Notes under the pieces: generated by a model
The model's database searches: none
The model's input: only the letters and a program-made list of their open reading frames with translations
Told to the model about the DNA's origin: nothing
Assembly (NCBI RefSeq): GCF_030272615.1
Contig: NC_081405.1
Coordinates: forward strand, 22,707,772 to 22,771,771
DNA from: Cryptomeria japonica
Taxonomy: Eukaryota > Streptophyta > Pinopsida > Cupressales > Cupressaceae
DNA: 64,000 nt
Direction of reading: 5' to 3'
Shown: positions 32,099 through 43,409 of the stretch, piece after piece
How the letters are laid out: the number at the start of each line of letters is the position of its first letter
How positions within the stretch are numbered: position 1 is the first letter of the stretch
Position numbers and translations under genes: made by a program

Positions 32099-32100
32099 AT

Positions 32101-32910
32101 TGTTAGGGTTCCCACAGATACTGAGAGGGGGGGGGTGAATCAGTATCTAACTGGTATTCAAATTTTCTTTAGATAAAACATGCATAACATAAAGTAACAG
32201 TGTACCAATATGCAAGAATTAATGTAATAAACAGAATCAAAAACATCCACATGAAAAGAACACCATAACACAAGATGTTTAACGAGGAAACCCAGTGTGG
32301 GAAAAACCTCGATGGGATTTGTGACCCACAATATTCACTTACTGGCCAATAAGAGAATATTACTTACAATAGGGGCCTGCACATGAAGGAAGGTCAATTT
32401 CCTAGAGCACACTGCTCAGTGAGAAGTCACACTAACTTACAATAAGGATTAAACTAATCCAATGATCTGTAGTGCTTTATAATAGCATCTCCAATGCCAG
32501 ATTCAATACCGGTTCTTGCTATGTTCTTTACATATACCCTTGACCTATAATTTGCACATTAGTTCTGTCTAATAATTTTCTTTATGCTCGTATACCTATA
32601 TCTACAAATGTCTATAATGATCTCTTTTATATACAAGAGTCATTTTACAATTTGCCAAGTCGGCTTGCAATAATAATCAAAATATTACATATCAAAAATC
32701 ATGTCAGCCTTTGTGTCGGTATACATCTTTTCTTCTGTGTCGGTGTCGGTGCCGGTGTAAAGTGGTTTTGCTGATGTCGGTGCACTGTCTTGCTTGAATA
32801 ATGCTTTGCCGGTAGAATGTCTTACCGGTGTCATAGGATTGCAAGGTTGCCATCAATGACAAAACCTTCAATCACACATAATGTCTCATTGGAGTGTCCA
32901 TATGCCAACA
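32101..32910 (-). repeat. 5' LTR of NA-1 (810 bp)
   Basis: On the minus strand it begins TGTTGGCATA (32910) and ends in ...CCCTAACA (32101). The TGTTGGCAT start is shared with Cop and NA-2. Three hairpins (see entry at 32117) lie within it. 32700-32830 contains ccggtg/gtcggt repeats. The integrase sequence of Ath starts at once at 32911. Confidence 0.88.
32117..32328 (-). other. Three RNA hairpins in the NA-1 LTR
   Basis: H1: GATACTGA (32117-32124) pairs with TCAGTATC (32140-32147) around a G tract (C tract in the RNA). H2: CGAGG (32283-32287) with CCTCG (32307-32311), inner CCC with GGG. H3: TGGG (32313-32316) with CCCA (32325-32328). The same three stand in the same order in the Cop and NA-2 LTRs with compensating changes. 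Confidence 0.6.
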
Positions 32911-34003
32911 GGCTTAACCATCTGGTTTGCAGCTTTCCCATAATATCTTTATATCTTGAATCATATAGAAGCACCCAGTCACCTGCTTGAAACTTCTTCT
33001 CCTTGATGTATTTATCATGCCACTTAGCTCTCTAATTTTGAATTAGTTTTGTTTGTTGGACAGCCATTTTTCTCCACTCATCCAAAGCATTCAATTGTTG
33101 AATACGGTCTTTTTGTGCTTCAGAAAGTGTCATATTCAAGTGAAAAGTTGTCCTTAGAGTTTTGTGTTCAAACTCAATAAGCATCATTGCTGCTTTTCCA
33201 TACACCATTTCAAAAGGTGTAAAATCAACTGGTGTCTTCCATGTTGTTCTGTATGCCCAAATGGCTTTTGGAAGTCTGTGAGACCAATCTTTTTTATGAA
33301 CAACTACTGCTTTGGTAAGAATAGCTTCTAGCTCTCTATTTGTGATCTCTACTTGTCCATTTGCTTGTGGATGGTATGGGGTAGATTTTTTGTGCCTTAT
33401 ATTGTATTCATTGACCAAGGTTGCAATCAATGTGGAAGTAAATTGTGGTCCTTGTTGTGATACAATTTCCCTTGGAACTCCATACCTGGTAAATATCTCT
33501 TCATAAAGTAACTCAGCCACTTTATTATCTCGTGCATGTGTCATAGCTCAACCTTCCACCCATTTGGTTACATAATTAATACATACCAAAATGTAAGATT
33601 TTCCATTAGAAGGGGGATCGATTGTCCCAACAAAATCTAATCCCCATTTATCAAATGGTGCAACTAATATTTGTGGGTATAACGGCATCTCATCAGATTT
33701 AGTAGGCCTACCCATACACTAGCATATGTCACATTTCCTTGTATACTGTGTTGCATCCTTATATAATGTTGGCCAATAATATCTTGGGTTCATTATTTTA
33801 AGTGTTGTTCTCTTAGCAGCAAAATGTCCTCCACATGGTTCATCATGACATGCATGCAGGATATCATATATTTCATCCTCTCTAACACGTCTTCTCATGA
33901 CTTGGTCAGGTCCATTATAAAACAAACAATCAGCAATCCATGAGAAGTTAAAGTTTTTCTCAACTAACAACCTTTTTTCTTTAGGAGAGAAATGAATTGG
34001 CAT
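32911..34003 (-). pseudogene. Ath integrase
   Basis: Inserts the element DNA. The zinc finger ('HACHDEPCGGHF' ... 'CDIC', 34003-33719) is complete. The core includes 'KWVEG' (stop after it, near 33545) and 'GVPREIVSQQGPQFTS' near 33470, where the usual S-D-x-G catalytic aspartate has become Q. 'QANGQVEITNRELEAIL' carries the catalytic E. The C-terminal 'LLYDSRYKD' block is at 32911-33010, then NA-1 begins. The lost aspartate and stops show it is dead. Confidence 0.85.
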
Positions 34004-34156
34004 TTTAGTAGTAGCTAAATAATTGGCAATATCAACATACCAGGGAGTGTGGGCTTGTATAAGGAATAAATGTTCATCTAGAAAAGAATCATCTATGGTT
34101 ACAGAATCTTCCTACAATTGAAGCCTTGAAAGATAATCTGCAACCACATTGGACTT

Positions 34157-35543
34157 TCATGGTTTATCAATAACTATGATATCAAATTCTTGCATCAACA
34201 ATAACCAGGGAGCTAATCTTCCAGTAATTGAAGGCTTATTCATGAGATATATGATTGTAGTATAATTAGTGTGCACAAATATAGGATATCTTGTTATATA
34301 GTGCCTGAATTTGTTGAGTGCATATATAACTGCTAACATTTCTTTTTCAGTGACTGTGTAATTTAACTCAGGCCCCTGCATGTTCTTGTTGATATAATAC
34401 TCTCCAACTTATCAATCTTATGTCCTAAGACTGCTCCTACTACATAATCAGATGCATCAGTATGAATTTGAAATGGTAAGGACCAGTTTGGATCTTTAAG
34501 AACTTGTGCTTGGTTCAAAGCTTGATTGTGATTTAATAAAGCTTCATTGCATGAAGAAGTCCATTTAAATTCCATATCCTTGGTCAGAAGAGAATATAAG
34601 GGACTTGCAATTTTGCTGAAATCTTTGATAAACCTTCTATAATATCCAGCATGACCAAGAAAAATCTGACATCTTTCTGCTTTACCGGTGCAGTAATATT
34701 TTGAATAACTTCAATTTTTGTTGGGTCAACTTGTATTCCATTTATAGAGATATGATGACCAAGGACTATACCTTCCTGCATCATCATGAAGCACTTTTCA
34801 CTATTTACTGACAAATTATAGTCTTCACACCATTGCAAAACTTTCTTCAGGTTCTCCAATGCTTCTTCAAATTCTGAACCATAAGTTGTAAAATCGTCCA
34901 TATAAATTTCCATGTTGTCTTGAGAAATATCTACAAATATGCTTATCACTACTCTTTGAAAAGTAGCTAGAGCATTACATAATCCAAAAGGAAGAACTGA
35001 ATATTCATATGTTTCCCAAGGACAAGTAAATGTACTATTTTCTTGATCCTCTGGGGCAATTTGAATCTAGTTGTAGCCACTAAATCCATCAAGAAATGAG
35101 AAGTATCGCTTTCCTACCAAAGAATCTAATACCTAATCCACAAATGGCAATGGAAAATTATCCTTTCTAGTTGCTAAGTTCAAGGCTCTGTAATCAACAC
35201 ATACCCTCCATTTTCCTCCTTTCTTAGGAACTATTACCAAAGGTGATACCCATTGACTGTCAGAAATAGGATAGATAAATCCAGCATTCAAAAACTTCTA
35301 CAATTCCTCTTTAACTATTTCTCTTAATGCAGTATTGATTATTCTTTGTGGTTGTCTAAGTGGTCTACAGTCTTCTTTTATATAGATAGGGTGGGTACAA
35401 ACTGTTGTATCAATACCATGCATATCCTTGTAATCCCATGCAAAAGCATGTTTATGGCATTTGAGCAAATCCACAAGTGCTACACTTTGAGTTCTTGTAA
35501 GATTGTTGTTGATATTCAAATATTTATTTGAATCAACTTCCAC
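34157..35543 (-). pseudogene. Ath reverse transcriptase and RNase H
   Basis: RT: 'HPIYIKEDCRPLRQPQR' (35430-35370), the 'GFSGYN' region near 35070, 'YMDDF' near 34890, 'EGIVLGHHISINGIQVDPTKIEVI' to about 34700. RNase H: 'PFQIHTDASDYVVGAVLG' near 34470 and 'TVTEKEMLAVIYALNKFRHYI' near 34330 (D and E catalytic residues visible). The reading frame changes near 34370 and 34950, and several codons have become stops. Confidence 0.85.
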
Positions 35544-35622
35544 TTTGATAGTAAAATCAATCTAAGATATATCAGAAAAATGAGAAGTGCAGACTTCCTG
35601 CGGCAACAGAGTATGCAATATA

Positions 35623-36380
35623 TCATTGCTCCTCTTGTCTTAACTCATTTGCCAAAATTTTATAAAGAATTGAGTCATCATCATGAAATTGGGTGAATGG
35701 TCCTCTATTAATCATCATAAGGTGATTGATAGAGTCAACTCCTTCTTCAAATTCTTCTCCCAAGTTAGGCCAAACGGCTTGTTGTTGATCAAATTGGGGT
35801 TGAGCAGGAGAATGCAAAGCCAATGTTTTGGTAGAGTTCCCATCTGAAATAGTCATATCCCCTGACCTACATCCAATATATGCATCAGCTGTAGCAAGCG
35901 AAGGTCTTTCCAAAATCACTGGATATCCTCCCAATGTGGCCTTAGGAGACAGGATCATAAATTCTGCAGGGTATTCCCAAGAATCCAAAGAAAGAACTAT
36001 ATCCTCAATCATACCATTAGGTCAAACTCTAGAACTATCAGCAAGCTCTAGGACTATAGGTGTAGGTCTGAGACTAGTGATTTCAAGCCGTTGTATAATA
36101 TCCCTTGTCATAACATTAATGGCTTCTCCCAAATAAATCAAAGCATTATTTATCTAAGTGCCATTAATGACTATATTCACAACAGGGCTACCAAGATCGG
36201 CATACTTAGGAATTGAAACCTTTCCTAGCATAATATCTACCAATTGACCCATTACATGCACTGTTTGTGGATCTTTCTTCTTTATGTCAGGCTTCTTTAG
36301 ACATGCTTCCCTAAGTCCCTTACTGTATACAAGAACATCTTTATTGCTTGTAACAATGGGATTTTAACACGTGATTTAGT
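35623..36380 (-). pseudogene. Ath protease and residual gag end
   Basis: Athila-type protease region: 'MGQLVDIMLGKVSIPKYADLG' near 36250-36190, a degraded active-site region near 36170 ('NIVINGT' replaces the expected start of the D-S/T-G block), 'EFMILSP', 'LGGYPVILERPSLATADAYI' (35950-35880) and 'CRSGDMTISDG'. Upstream, 'FDILDQLNHV' near 36390 is the last piece of gag. Frame breaks occur near 36012 and 36360. Confidence 0.75.
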
Positions 36381-36547
36381 TGATCTAAAATATCAAAACC
36401 TTGCTCCTATTCTGGAAGAATCTCTTTTTCTTGCAACCTCTAAGGAAATGGGGGTAGTTGTTGTTTAACAACAAGATCTATTAAAAATAACTAAACTAAA
36501 AACTAGAAAGACAATAATCATAACAAGTTCTTAGTTTGACGCCATCC

Positions 36548-36566
36548 CTGACAATGACACCAAAAA
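36548..36566 (-). promoter_or_regulatory. Degraded primer binding site of Ath
   Basis: The minus strand after the LTR reads TTTTTGGTGTCATTGTCAGG. Athila elements typically have TGGCGCCGTTGCCGGGGA there. Every difference is C-to-T or G-to-A, chiefly at CpG or CpNpG, consistent with methylation-driven decay. Confidence 0.7.
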
Positions 36567-37839
36567 TGTCCAGCCTAACAATAAGAATAATAACTATAGT
36601 TAAAGTCTCAACCCAAAGTTTGGACATTCACTCTGTGAAGTTAATATCTCCATAGTTGGTGTAAATTTGATTGTCAACCCAGGAATTTAATACTTGAAAT
36701 GGGTTTGCACTATATATTCACTAAGTTCTTGTGATAGCTACCCTGCATTACTGTAACAACTAAATTCTATGCGGAAAAGGTAAGAAAGAATTGAAACAAC
36801 TGAATGGCTACGGGAAACACTCCACATTAACATGAATTTCACTCAAGAAATACTAACTAAGTCCAAAGTTTTCAAACATGAGTTACTTTGTTTGCTTTGG
36901 TTGTAGGAATAGTCAATGGATCTGTTTCCAATGGCTGAAGGAACACTCAATGCAAGAACGTCTACTGCAGCTAAAGAAGAAAACTAATTTTAACAAAGGC
37001 ACAGGAACACTCACCAAGTGGGCCCCCTTGGATGAGTGCTTCCAAGCTTCCAAAATAACTCTAAGTGCACAAAATAACATATCTTTATTCATTGTTCCTC
37101 AAAAGTTGATACATTATTCAGAATCAAAAGAAACTCAAAACACTCTGCAACTTTATTTCTAAATCTCCTGCTCTTTTTCTTTTATTTTCTTTCTAACCTC
37201 TAAAAAGAGACAAAGACCCTTATTTAAAAAAAAAAACTACTTCCTACAACACAGATCACACCGATGAGAAGAGGCAGATAATATTCATGAAGGGAAACAA
37301 TCGGAGTTAAGCCACTAATAATGTGGATCTAAACCAAACCACAACCATAACATAGCGTGGCGGTATTTACAATACTAATGCCCACTTGAGTCGGACATCA
37401 ATGAGTATTGCATGCCTACTTCTCCTATGTCATTCCTTACTCTCATCATCTTCTCTAATGATTTAATCTTTCAGTCACCTCCTTGAATATCTCTTACTGC
37501 AATTGGCATGTCAGGAGAGCTTTCACAGTAGCATCTTATTTATTCCTGCAATTCAAAAGAAAGAACATACAAGCACATACACACCTATTTTAATTAATCA
37601 AAACATGTATTAATTTCACACATGATATTGCCTAAGACAATCCACATGGCAACATGAATGAATCACATGGCTACAAGAACAACTAGCAAAGATAAAACAT
37701 GATTTAATCGGTTCAGGTAACATCTGAAATATATATAGTCAACTTTTAATACATCATCACTATCCCATCATATAAATCAAAACATGAGAAAAACTTATGA
37801 GTTCTAGGAATTAAAAGATGCTAATGTCTCAACTCATCA
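36567..37839 (-). repeat. 5' LTR of Ath (about 1273 bp)
   Basis: On the minus strand it starts TGATGAGTTGAGACATTAGC (37839) and ends ...GGCTGGACA (36567) next to the primer site. Sequence at 37840 is plus-strand Chr gag, so 37839/37840 is the insertion joint. The partner LTR is off-window. Confidence 0.75.
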
Positions 37840-38336
37840 GAGGCAGATTTGGCAATTCGAAAAGATGAACCACAGTCTTCATTGGCAAATGCTACCATTG
37901 TCATCAAGTGGGGCATACCATGAGCCAATGTCTTGAAAAGACTTCAAGATCTCACATGGGAGATAGGAGAACTCATTTGGTGCAAGAAGAGGATTGTCAA
38001 AGTGTTACCTCACCAATCAGCAAGGCAGGTTCAGTCCTAGAAGGAGAGAACCTAATGCTAAGGAGGACCTTGTTGAAGGTACCACAGTCCAAAGAACCTA
38101 CACAAAGGAAGACACTTTTCAAAACCACCTGCAGATCTCATGGTAATATTTGTAAAGTTATAGTAGATTTAGGGTCTACTAAGAACATTGTAGCAGTTGA
38201 GATGGTAGACAAACTAAAATTGAAAAGGTTGCCACATACCACCCCCTATAAGGTATCTTGGTTGAGTAAAGGTCAGCATGTGCTTGTAGATGAACAAACT
38301 TGGGTAGATTTTGAAATAGGAGATTAGAAGGATAGT
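37840..38336 (+). pseudogene. Chr gag end and protease
   Basis: A CCHC knuckle ('CYHCHQVGHTMSQC', near 37892-37933) ends gag; a TGA precedes it. The protease begins 'CKVIVDLGSTKNIVAVEMV' near 38150. The family motif is I-D-S-G-S-T, so the catalytic triplet has become D-L-G, which should abolish activity. A stop (38325-38327) precedes the pol stretch in the same frame. Confidence 0.82.
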
Positions 38337-40013
38337 GTGTTGTGTGACATACTACCCATAGATGCATGTCACTTTCTATGGGGATGCCCTTGGCAGTATG
38401 ATGTCAAAGCCATACATGATAGGGAGAAGAATTCCTGTGTTATCACCAAGGGGGGTAGAAAGTTTCAAATGGATCCCTTGATTGATCAAGGAGAAGAAAG
38501 ACATGTTGGATCAAGTGTTATGTTGCTCAGTGGGAAAGAGTTCTTGAAATTGTTGAAGCATGAAGGAAACCAAGGATGTGCTCTTATAGTGAAACCAAAA
38601 GAAGAGACAAAGACTGAAACCAAACCGGTGATACCTCAAGAGGTACAGACCTTACTAGAATGGTACAAAGACATAGTTGTCAATGAGATTTTGGATGCCT
38701 TGCCCCCTATGAGAGATGTTAACCATCATATAGATCTCATACCTGGTTCAACTTTTCCTAACAAAGCTGCCTACAAAATGACACCTACTCAAAATAAGGA
38801 AATAACAAAGCAAGTGCAGGAATTGCTAGATAAGGGGTTGATAAAGAAGAGTTTAAGTCCATGTGCAGTGCCTATTATTTTGGCACCTAAAAAAGATGGT
38901 AAGCGGAGGATGTGCATTGATTCAATGGCCATAAACAAAATCACAATTAGATACTGGTTTCCAATACCAAGGATTGAGGATTTAATGGACTACCTAGGTG
39001 GAGCTTGCTACTTTTCTAAGGTGGATTTGAAATCAGGTTGTCATCAAATTAGGATCAGACCTAGTGATGAATGGAAGATAGCCTTTAAAACAAATGAGGG
39101 GCTATATGAATGGTTGGTGATGTCCTTTGGGCTCACAAATGTACCTAGCACCTTCATCAGATTCATGAATGAGGTTCTTCTAGAGTTCATTGGTAAGTTT
39201 GTCATTGTTTATATTGATGACATTCTGATTTTTAGCAGGTCAAAGGAAGAGCATATCAAACATCTGAATCAAGTTTTGAGGAAGCTACATCAAGAAAATT
39301 TGATGATCAACTTGGATAGATGTGAGTTTTTCAAAAATGGATTGGTGAATCTTGGTTTTGCATTTTCTCAAGGTTGTTTAAAAATGGATCCATCAAAAGT
39401 GGAAGCAATAGTAAATTGGCCTACTCCTAAGTCAATAGGAGATGTAAGAATTTTCCATGGTTTAGCTTCTTTTTATAGGAAATTCATTAGAGGTTTTAGC
39501 CATGTGTGTGCACCTATCTTGAACACCATCAAAGGTGGGATAAAATGTCAGTTTAAGTGGACTAGTGCAGCAGACAAGGGGTTTGAGTTGTTAAAACAAA
39601 AGGTAGCAGAACTCCCTTATCTTAAGCTCCCTGATTTCAATCATGTCTTCATTGTGGAGTGTGATGCCAACAAGTTGGCTATAGGGGCCATTTTGATCCA
39701 AGAAGGTCACCCGATTGCATTTTCCTCTAAGAATATCAATCAAGCAAAACAAAAGTATTCTACCTATGATCTAGAGTTATATGCCATGGTGAAAGCACTC
39801 AAGAAGTGGCGGTATTATTTGTTACCTAAAGAGTTCATAGTCTACACTGACAATCATGCACTTAGTTTTTTGAATGGGTAGGAGAAATTGAATCAAAGAA
39901 ACCTCAAGTGGGTTGAGTATTTTCAGGCCTACACCTTTTCCATCAAGCACAAGAAAGGAGTCACCAATAAGGTAGTAGATGCCTTAAGTAGAAGGGTTCT
40001 AACCATTCAATAA
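38337..40013 (+). pseudogene. Chr reverse transcriptase and RNase H
   Basis: 514 open codons plus a tail. RT: 'HHIDLIPGSTFPNKAAYKM', 'KVDLKSGCHQIRI', 'MSFGLTNVPSTFIRFMNEVL', catalytic 'YIDDILIFS' near 39220. RNase H: 'FIVECDANKLAIGAILIQEG' near 39650 (the catalytic aspartate is present, D-A-N instead of D-A-S), 'YDLELYAMVKALKKWRYYL', 'YTDNHAL'. A TAG at 39879 and a TAA at 40011 interrupt the same frame, with recognisable tether sequence ('NLKWVEYFQAYTFSIKHKKG') between them. Chromovirus-type RT by sequence. Confidence 0.88.
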
Positions 40014-41509
40014 GTGCAGCTACAAAGTTTGGGGTTAAATGACCTCAAAGATCTCCACCAAGGTGACAAAGATTTTGGTGAAGCATATGATGTTTGTTCA
40101 AAGTTTGCTAATGCTTGTCATGTTGCCTATTATGATTTTATATTGCAGGAAGGCTTATTATTTAAAGGATACCTACTTTTCATACCAGAGTGCTCTATGA
40201 GAGATAATATCATCAAGGAGAAGCATCAAGACAGTCTAAGTGGACATTTTGGTCTTGACAAGACCTTAGAGCAAGTTGGCAAGTTCTACCATTGGCCTAA
40301 ACTACAGTCAGATGTTAGAAGATTTGTGGAGCAATGTGATATTTTTCAAAGGGCTAAGGGTACTTCCAACAATGCAGGTTTATATCAGCCTCTAGCCATA
40401 CCAACAAGGCCATGGGAGTGTGTGATTATGGACTTTGTTCTTGGTTTACCTAGAACTCCAAGAGGATATGACAGTATCTATGTCATAGTGGATAGATTCA
40501 GAAAGATGGCACACTTTGTGCCTTGCAAATGCACTAATGATGCCTCCTACATAGCAGGGTTGTTCTTCAAAGAGATTGTAAGGATCCATGGTTTACCACT
40601 TAGTATTGTGGGTGATAGAGACAAAATTTGTGAGCCACTTTTGGCAAACCTTTGTGGAATAAACTTGGTACTAACCTTTCTTTTTCATCTACATACCATC
40701 CACATTCTGATGGTCAAACTGAAGTAGTAAATAGGTACTTCGGTAATTTACTGAGATGTCTCACCAAACAACATGGTCAAGTTTGGGATCTAGTATTGGG
40801 ACAAGCAGAATATGCCTGCAATGACTCTGTCAATAGGAGCACAGGCCAGAGTACATTTGAGATTGTATTTCGATGTCATCAAAGGGGTATTTTAGAACTC
40901 AGAGACCTTAGTTCCATGGACAATAGGAGTGCTCATGGTGAAAACTTTGCAGAGAATATGAAGGAGATCCATGAACAAGTCAAGAAAACATTACAGCAGA
41001 ATAATGAGAAATGCAAGACACAAGAAAACAAAACAAGAAGAGAAGTACACTACAAGATAGGTGATCTAGTTATGGCCTATATGAGAAAGGAAAGACTTCA
41101 TAAGGGGCAGCCTATCAAGCTATGTATGAAGAAGGTTGGACCTCTTAAGGTTGTGCATAAGTTTGGCAACAATGCCTATGAGGTGGAACTACCACCAAAC
41201 TTGGGGATATCACCAATATTTAATGTATGTGATTTGTTCTAGTATAAAGAAACTCAGTTAGCTACAAACCAAGAAAAGTCTATTGCTACTAAAGAGGTAG
41301 ATTGGATACAAGACCTACCACCAAGCCAACCGGTGACATTGGACTGCACTTTTTACTCCAAGATTGTCAAAAGGACTAGGAAAGGAGTCTATAGAGACTA
41401 CTTGGTTAAATGGACAGATCTCCCTAAATTGGAAGCTACATGGATGTCTGAAGGAGATATAGTGAAGCATGGAACCACTGTTCAAGCCCTATCCACTCAA
41501 GGGACTTGA
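40014..41509 (+). pseudogene. Chr integrase with C-terminal chromodomain
   Basis: Zinc finger: H..H present ('HQDSLSGHFGLDKT'), but the C-x2-C has become CDIF. Core: 'IMDFVLGLP', 'SIVGDRDK', 'PHSDGQTEVVNRYFGNLL'. Two small frameshifts (about 40630 and 40660) separate the D and E parts. GPL block near 41130. After a TAG (41240-41242) the same frame gives a chromodomain: 'KIVKRTRKGVYRDYLVKW', 'LPKLEATWMSEGDI' (41360-41465), ending at TGA 41507-41509. In chromoviruses this domain binds modified histones and directs insertion to heterochromatin. Confidence 0.87.
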
Positions 41510-41533
41510 TTTTTTCCTACCCCGGGAGTATGG

Positions 41534-43130
41534 TGTAGGGGCACTTAGCAATTTTTATTGAGTTTATTTCCAGGATGTTGGAATCATGTTTTTAGTTTGT
41601 AATAAGGCCAAGAGTCCATTGAGTGTGTGCTCAAATGATTTTAAGGGCCCCAAGAGTCTTTGTTTGGCCAATGTTGGCATATGAGCTCTTAAGGGTGCCA
41701 GGTAGAGCACTTAATAGGATAAGTTGTTTTTGGGTTAATGTAGGTTGGTTAATGTTGTTTGAGGTTGGTAAGGTCATATGATTCATTTGAAAGTGACCAA
41801 GTTTGGGTATGAGAAAAGTTGCTCACCTATGCAACAAATTGCAAAAGTTGCAAAAGTTGCTCACAACTTTGCAACATGTTTCATACACCAACAGTTAGTT
41901 GGTTGTCAAAGTTGGTTTTGAGCATTTGTAACTACTCCAATGCCAGTATAAGGCTTGGAAAGACCAATGAAAAATAATTGTTGGAGGTTGTTGAAGATCT
42001 GAAGCAAATAAAAATGTTTTGGTTTTCCATTTGTGTGTGTTCTTCTAAGTTTTTGTTGTTCTTTGCAAGTTTGTACGACCTGTACGGATCAAGCATCCAA
42101 AAAGAAGAACATGGATTATTAGTCTGGTGTCTTCCCTTCATTTTGTTTGTAATTTTTAGTCTTGAAGTGTTGTAGTTTGTGAATAATCTTCCTTTTTTTG
42201 TAGGTGGGTTCAAGTGCCCTAAAAACCAAGGTTTTGAGAGCAAAATGGCTCCAACCTAATGTTCCATGGTGGATTTCCTCTCTGAAACCTTGTGGAATGT
42301 TAGGTTGCATTTTATTCTATGTTTTATTTTTGGTTTTGAGACAAGGAAAGCCAAATCAAAGATTTTCCACCATACCATAAGCTCGGTACATTGAGTTGGC
42401 AAGCATTAAGAATCATGGATAACAGGCCCTAATTGGGTGAATCCAGTGGTTGGAAGTGAAGTATGATAGGTTTGGAATTCCATATGGAAGAAAAAACCCC
42501 AAACTATCATCAATTCACTCAGACAATCAGACCGATGAAGGAGTTTTGATCAATCCCTATTTTTAAGGTCTGGAAAGGGGCAATTAGGCCTAGTTAACCG
42601 GTAAGGGTTATATATATTAGAGACAAAACCCACTTCCAGTTTGGAGATATTGTATGTATACCCCAAAAGGGTTTTTGGAAAGTAAAATATTTCATAGGGT
42701 TGTTCACAAATTTTAACCGGTGAATGCAGAATACCTCGCTAACAGGGCTACTAGAACCGGTTAGGCCTAAAAGTGCAGTTGTTTGTAAAACACCAAACCG
42801 GTAAGTGTCAAAAGTTCCTGAGTAAGGAATAGGGTTGGGAATCCATCCTAATGTGTGTAGTTTGGGAATTAAGATCCTGTGGTAGAGGGGTTGAACTCTC
42901 CGGTTGAGTGTGAAAGGGAGTAGGAAAACAAGGTCTCTAAAGCAAGAAAATGGAACTTACAAAACAACAAGTGCTTATCCTAACCTAAGGACCTTGGGAA
43001 GGTCAAAGAGGGTAATTATTGCAGACCCTTGGAGGGTTTGAGGTGTAGAATCATTGGATAGTTCTTGTGTAGCTTGGAGGAGATACCTAGACAAGGTAGC
43101 ACAAACCGGTGAGAGACAGTCCACTCTACA
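41534..43130 (+). repeat. 3' LTR of Chr (about 1597 bp, ends approximate)
   Basis: Starts at 'tgtaggggcactta' after 'cccgggagtatgg', 25 bases past the chromodomain stop; ends near 'ccactctaca'. It has several 'accggt' words at 42598-43110. No partner LTR is in view, so the right end is judged only by the terminal CA and loss of similarity to anything coding. Confidence 0.6.
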
Positions 43131-43409
43131 TCAGTTGGTCCCTCCCAATGTCATTCACACTGCTTGGAAATGATCCCCCATTCATTTCCACTCCTCATAT
43201 ACAACCTATAGGTGTGTTTGGATAATTTTTCCATGGATCGGGTAGATTTTTTATAATATCATGCCCTAATCTACCAATTCACCAAGATTTAGCCAAAATT
43301 ATGTGATCTACACTTATGGGTTTATGTGAAATGCAAAAACTCTATGGAGGGGGAAATTTAGATTTTCCCCTATGCCAATAGACTCTTTATCCTATAATTT
43401 GATTCTCAA

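Larger units (their letters stand above)
13391..32910 (-). mobile_element. NA-1: minus-strand LTR element lacking pol in view, split by Tat-1 and Tat-2
   Basis: Read right to left: 5' LTR (32910-32101), initiator-Met primer site (32098-32087), ORF1 (32029-31247, then 15402-15037 across Tat-2), ORF2 (14725-13391), where Tat-1 interrupts it. The remaining 3' part and 3' LTR should lie beyond the left edge of the window. Its 5' LTR ends abut the integrase sequence of Ath at 32911, so NA-1 inserted into Ath. NA-2 at 52620-60331 is a full-length relative with the same gene order and shows that this family has no polymerase between ORF2 and its 3' LTR. Confidence 0.82.
32911..37839 (-). mobile_element. 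Ath: Athila-like Ty3 element, interrupted by NA-1 and largely without gag
   Basis: Read right to left: 5' LTR (37839-36567), degraded primer site (36566-36548), end of gag and protease, RT, RNase H, integrase up to 32911, where NA-1 cuts it. The remaining integrase end and 3' LTR must lie left of the window. RT 'YMDDF' and 'GIVLGHHISINGIQVDP', and the primer site type, point to the Athila branch. Only about 180-250 bp separate the primer site from protease-proximal sequence, so most of gag is deleted. Many stops and frame breaks occur. It inserted into the gag end of Chr. Confidence 0.85.
37840..43130 (+). mobile_element. Chr: chromovirus-type Ty3 element, 5' part separated by nested insertions
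   Basis: The visible part starts at the gag zinc knuckle and continues through protease, RT, RNase H, integrase, chromodomain and 3' LTR (41534-43130). The missing 5' part should be left of the window beyond the nested elements, so this is the outermost and oldest layer. Stops at 38325, 39879, 40011 and 41240 and two nearby frameshifts around 40630-40665 inactivate it. Confidence 0.88.

Noticed and set aside
43131-43160. 'tcagttggt' after the Chr LTR as a primer binding site, which would make it a 5' LTR
   Set aside because: The match to TGGTATCAGAGC stops after TTGGT and pol lies upstream, so this is the 3' LTR followed by flank.
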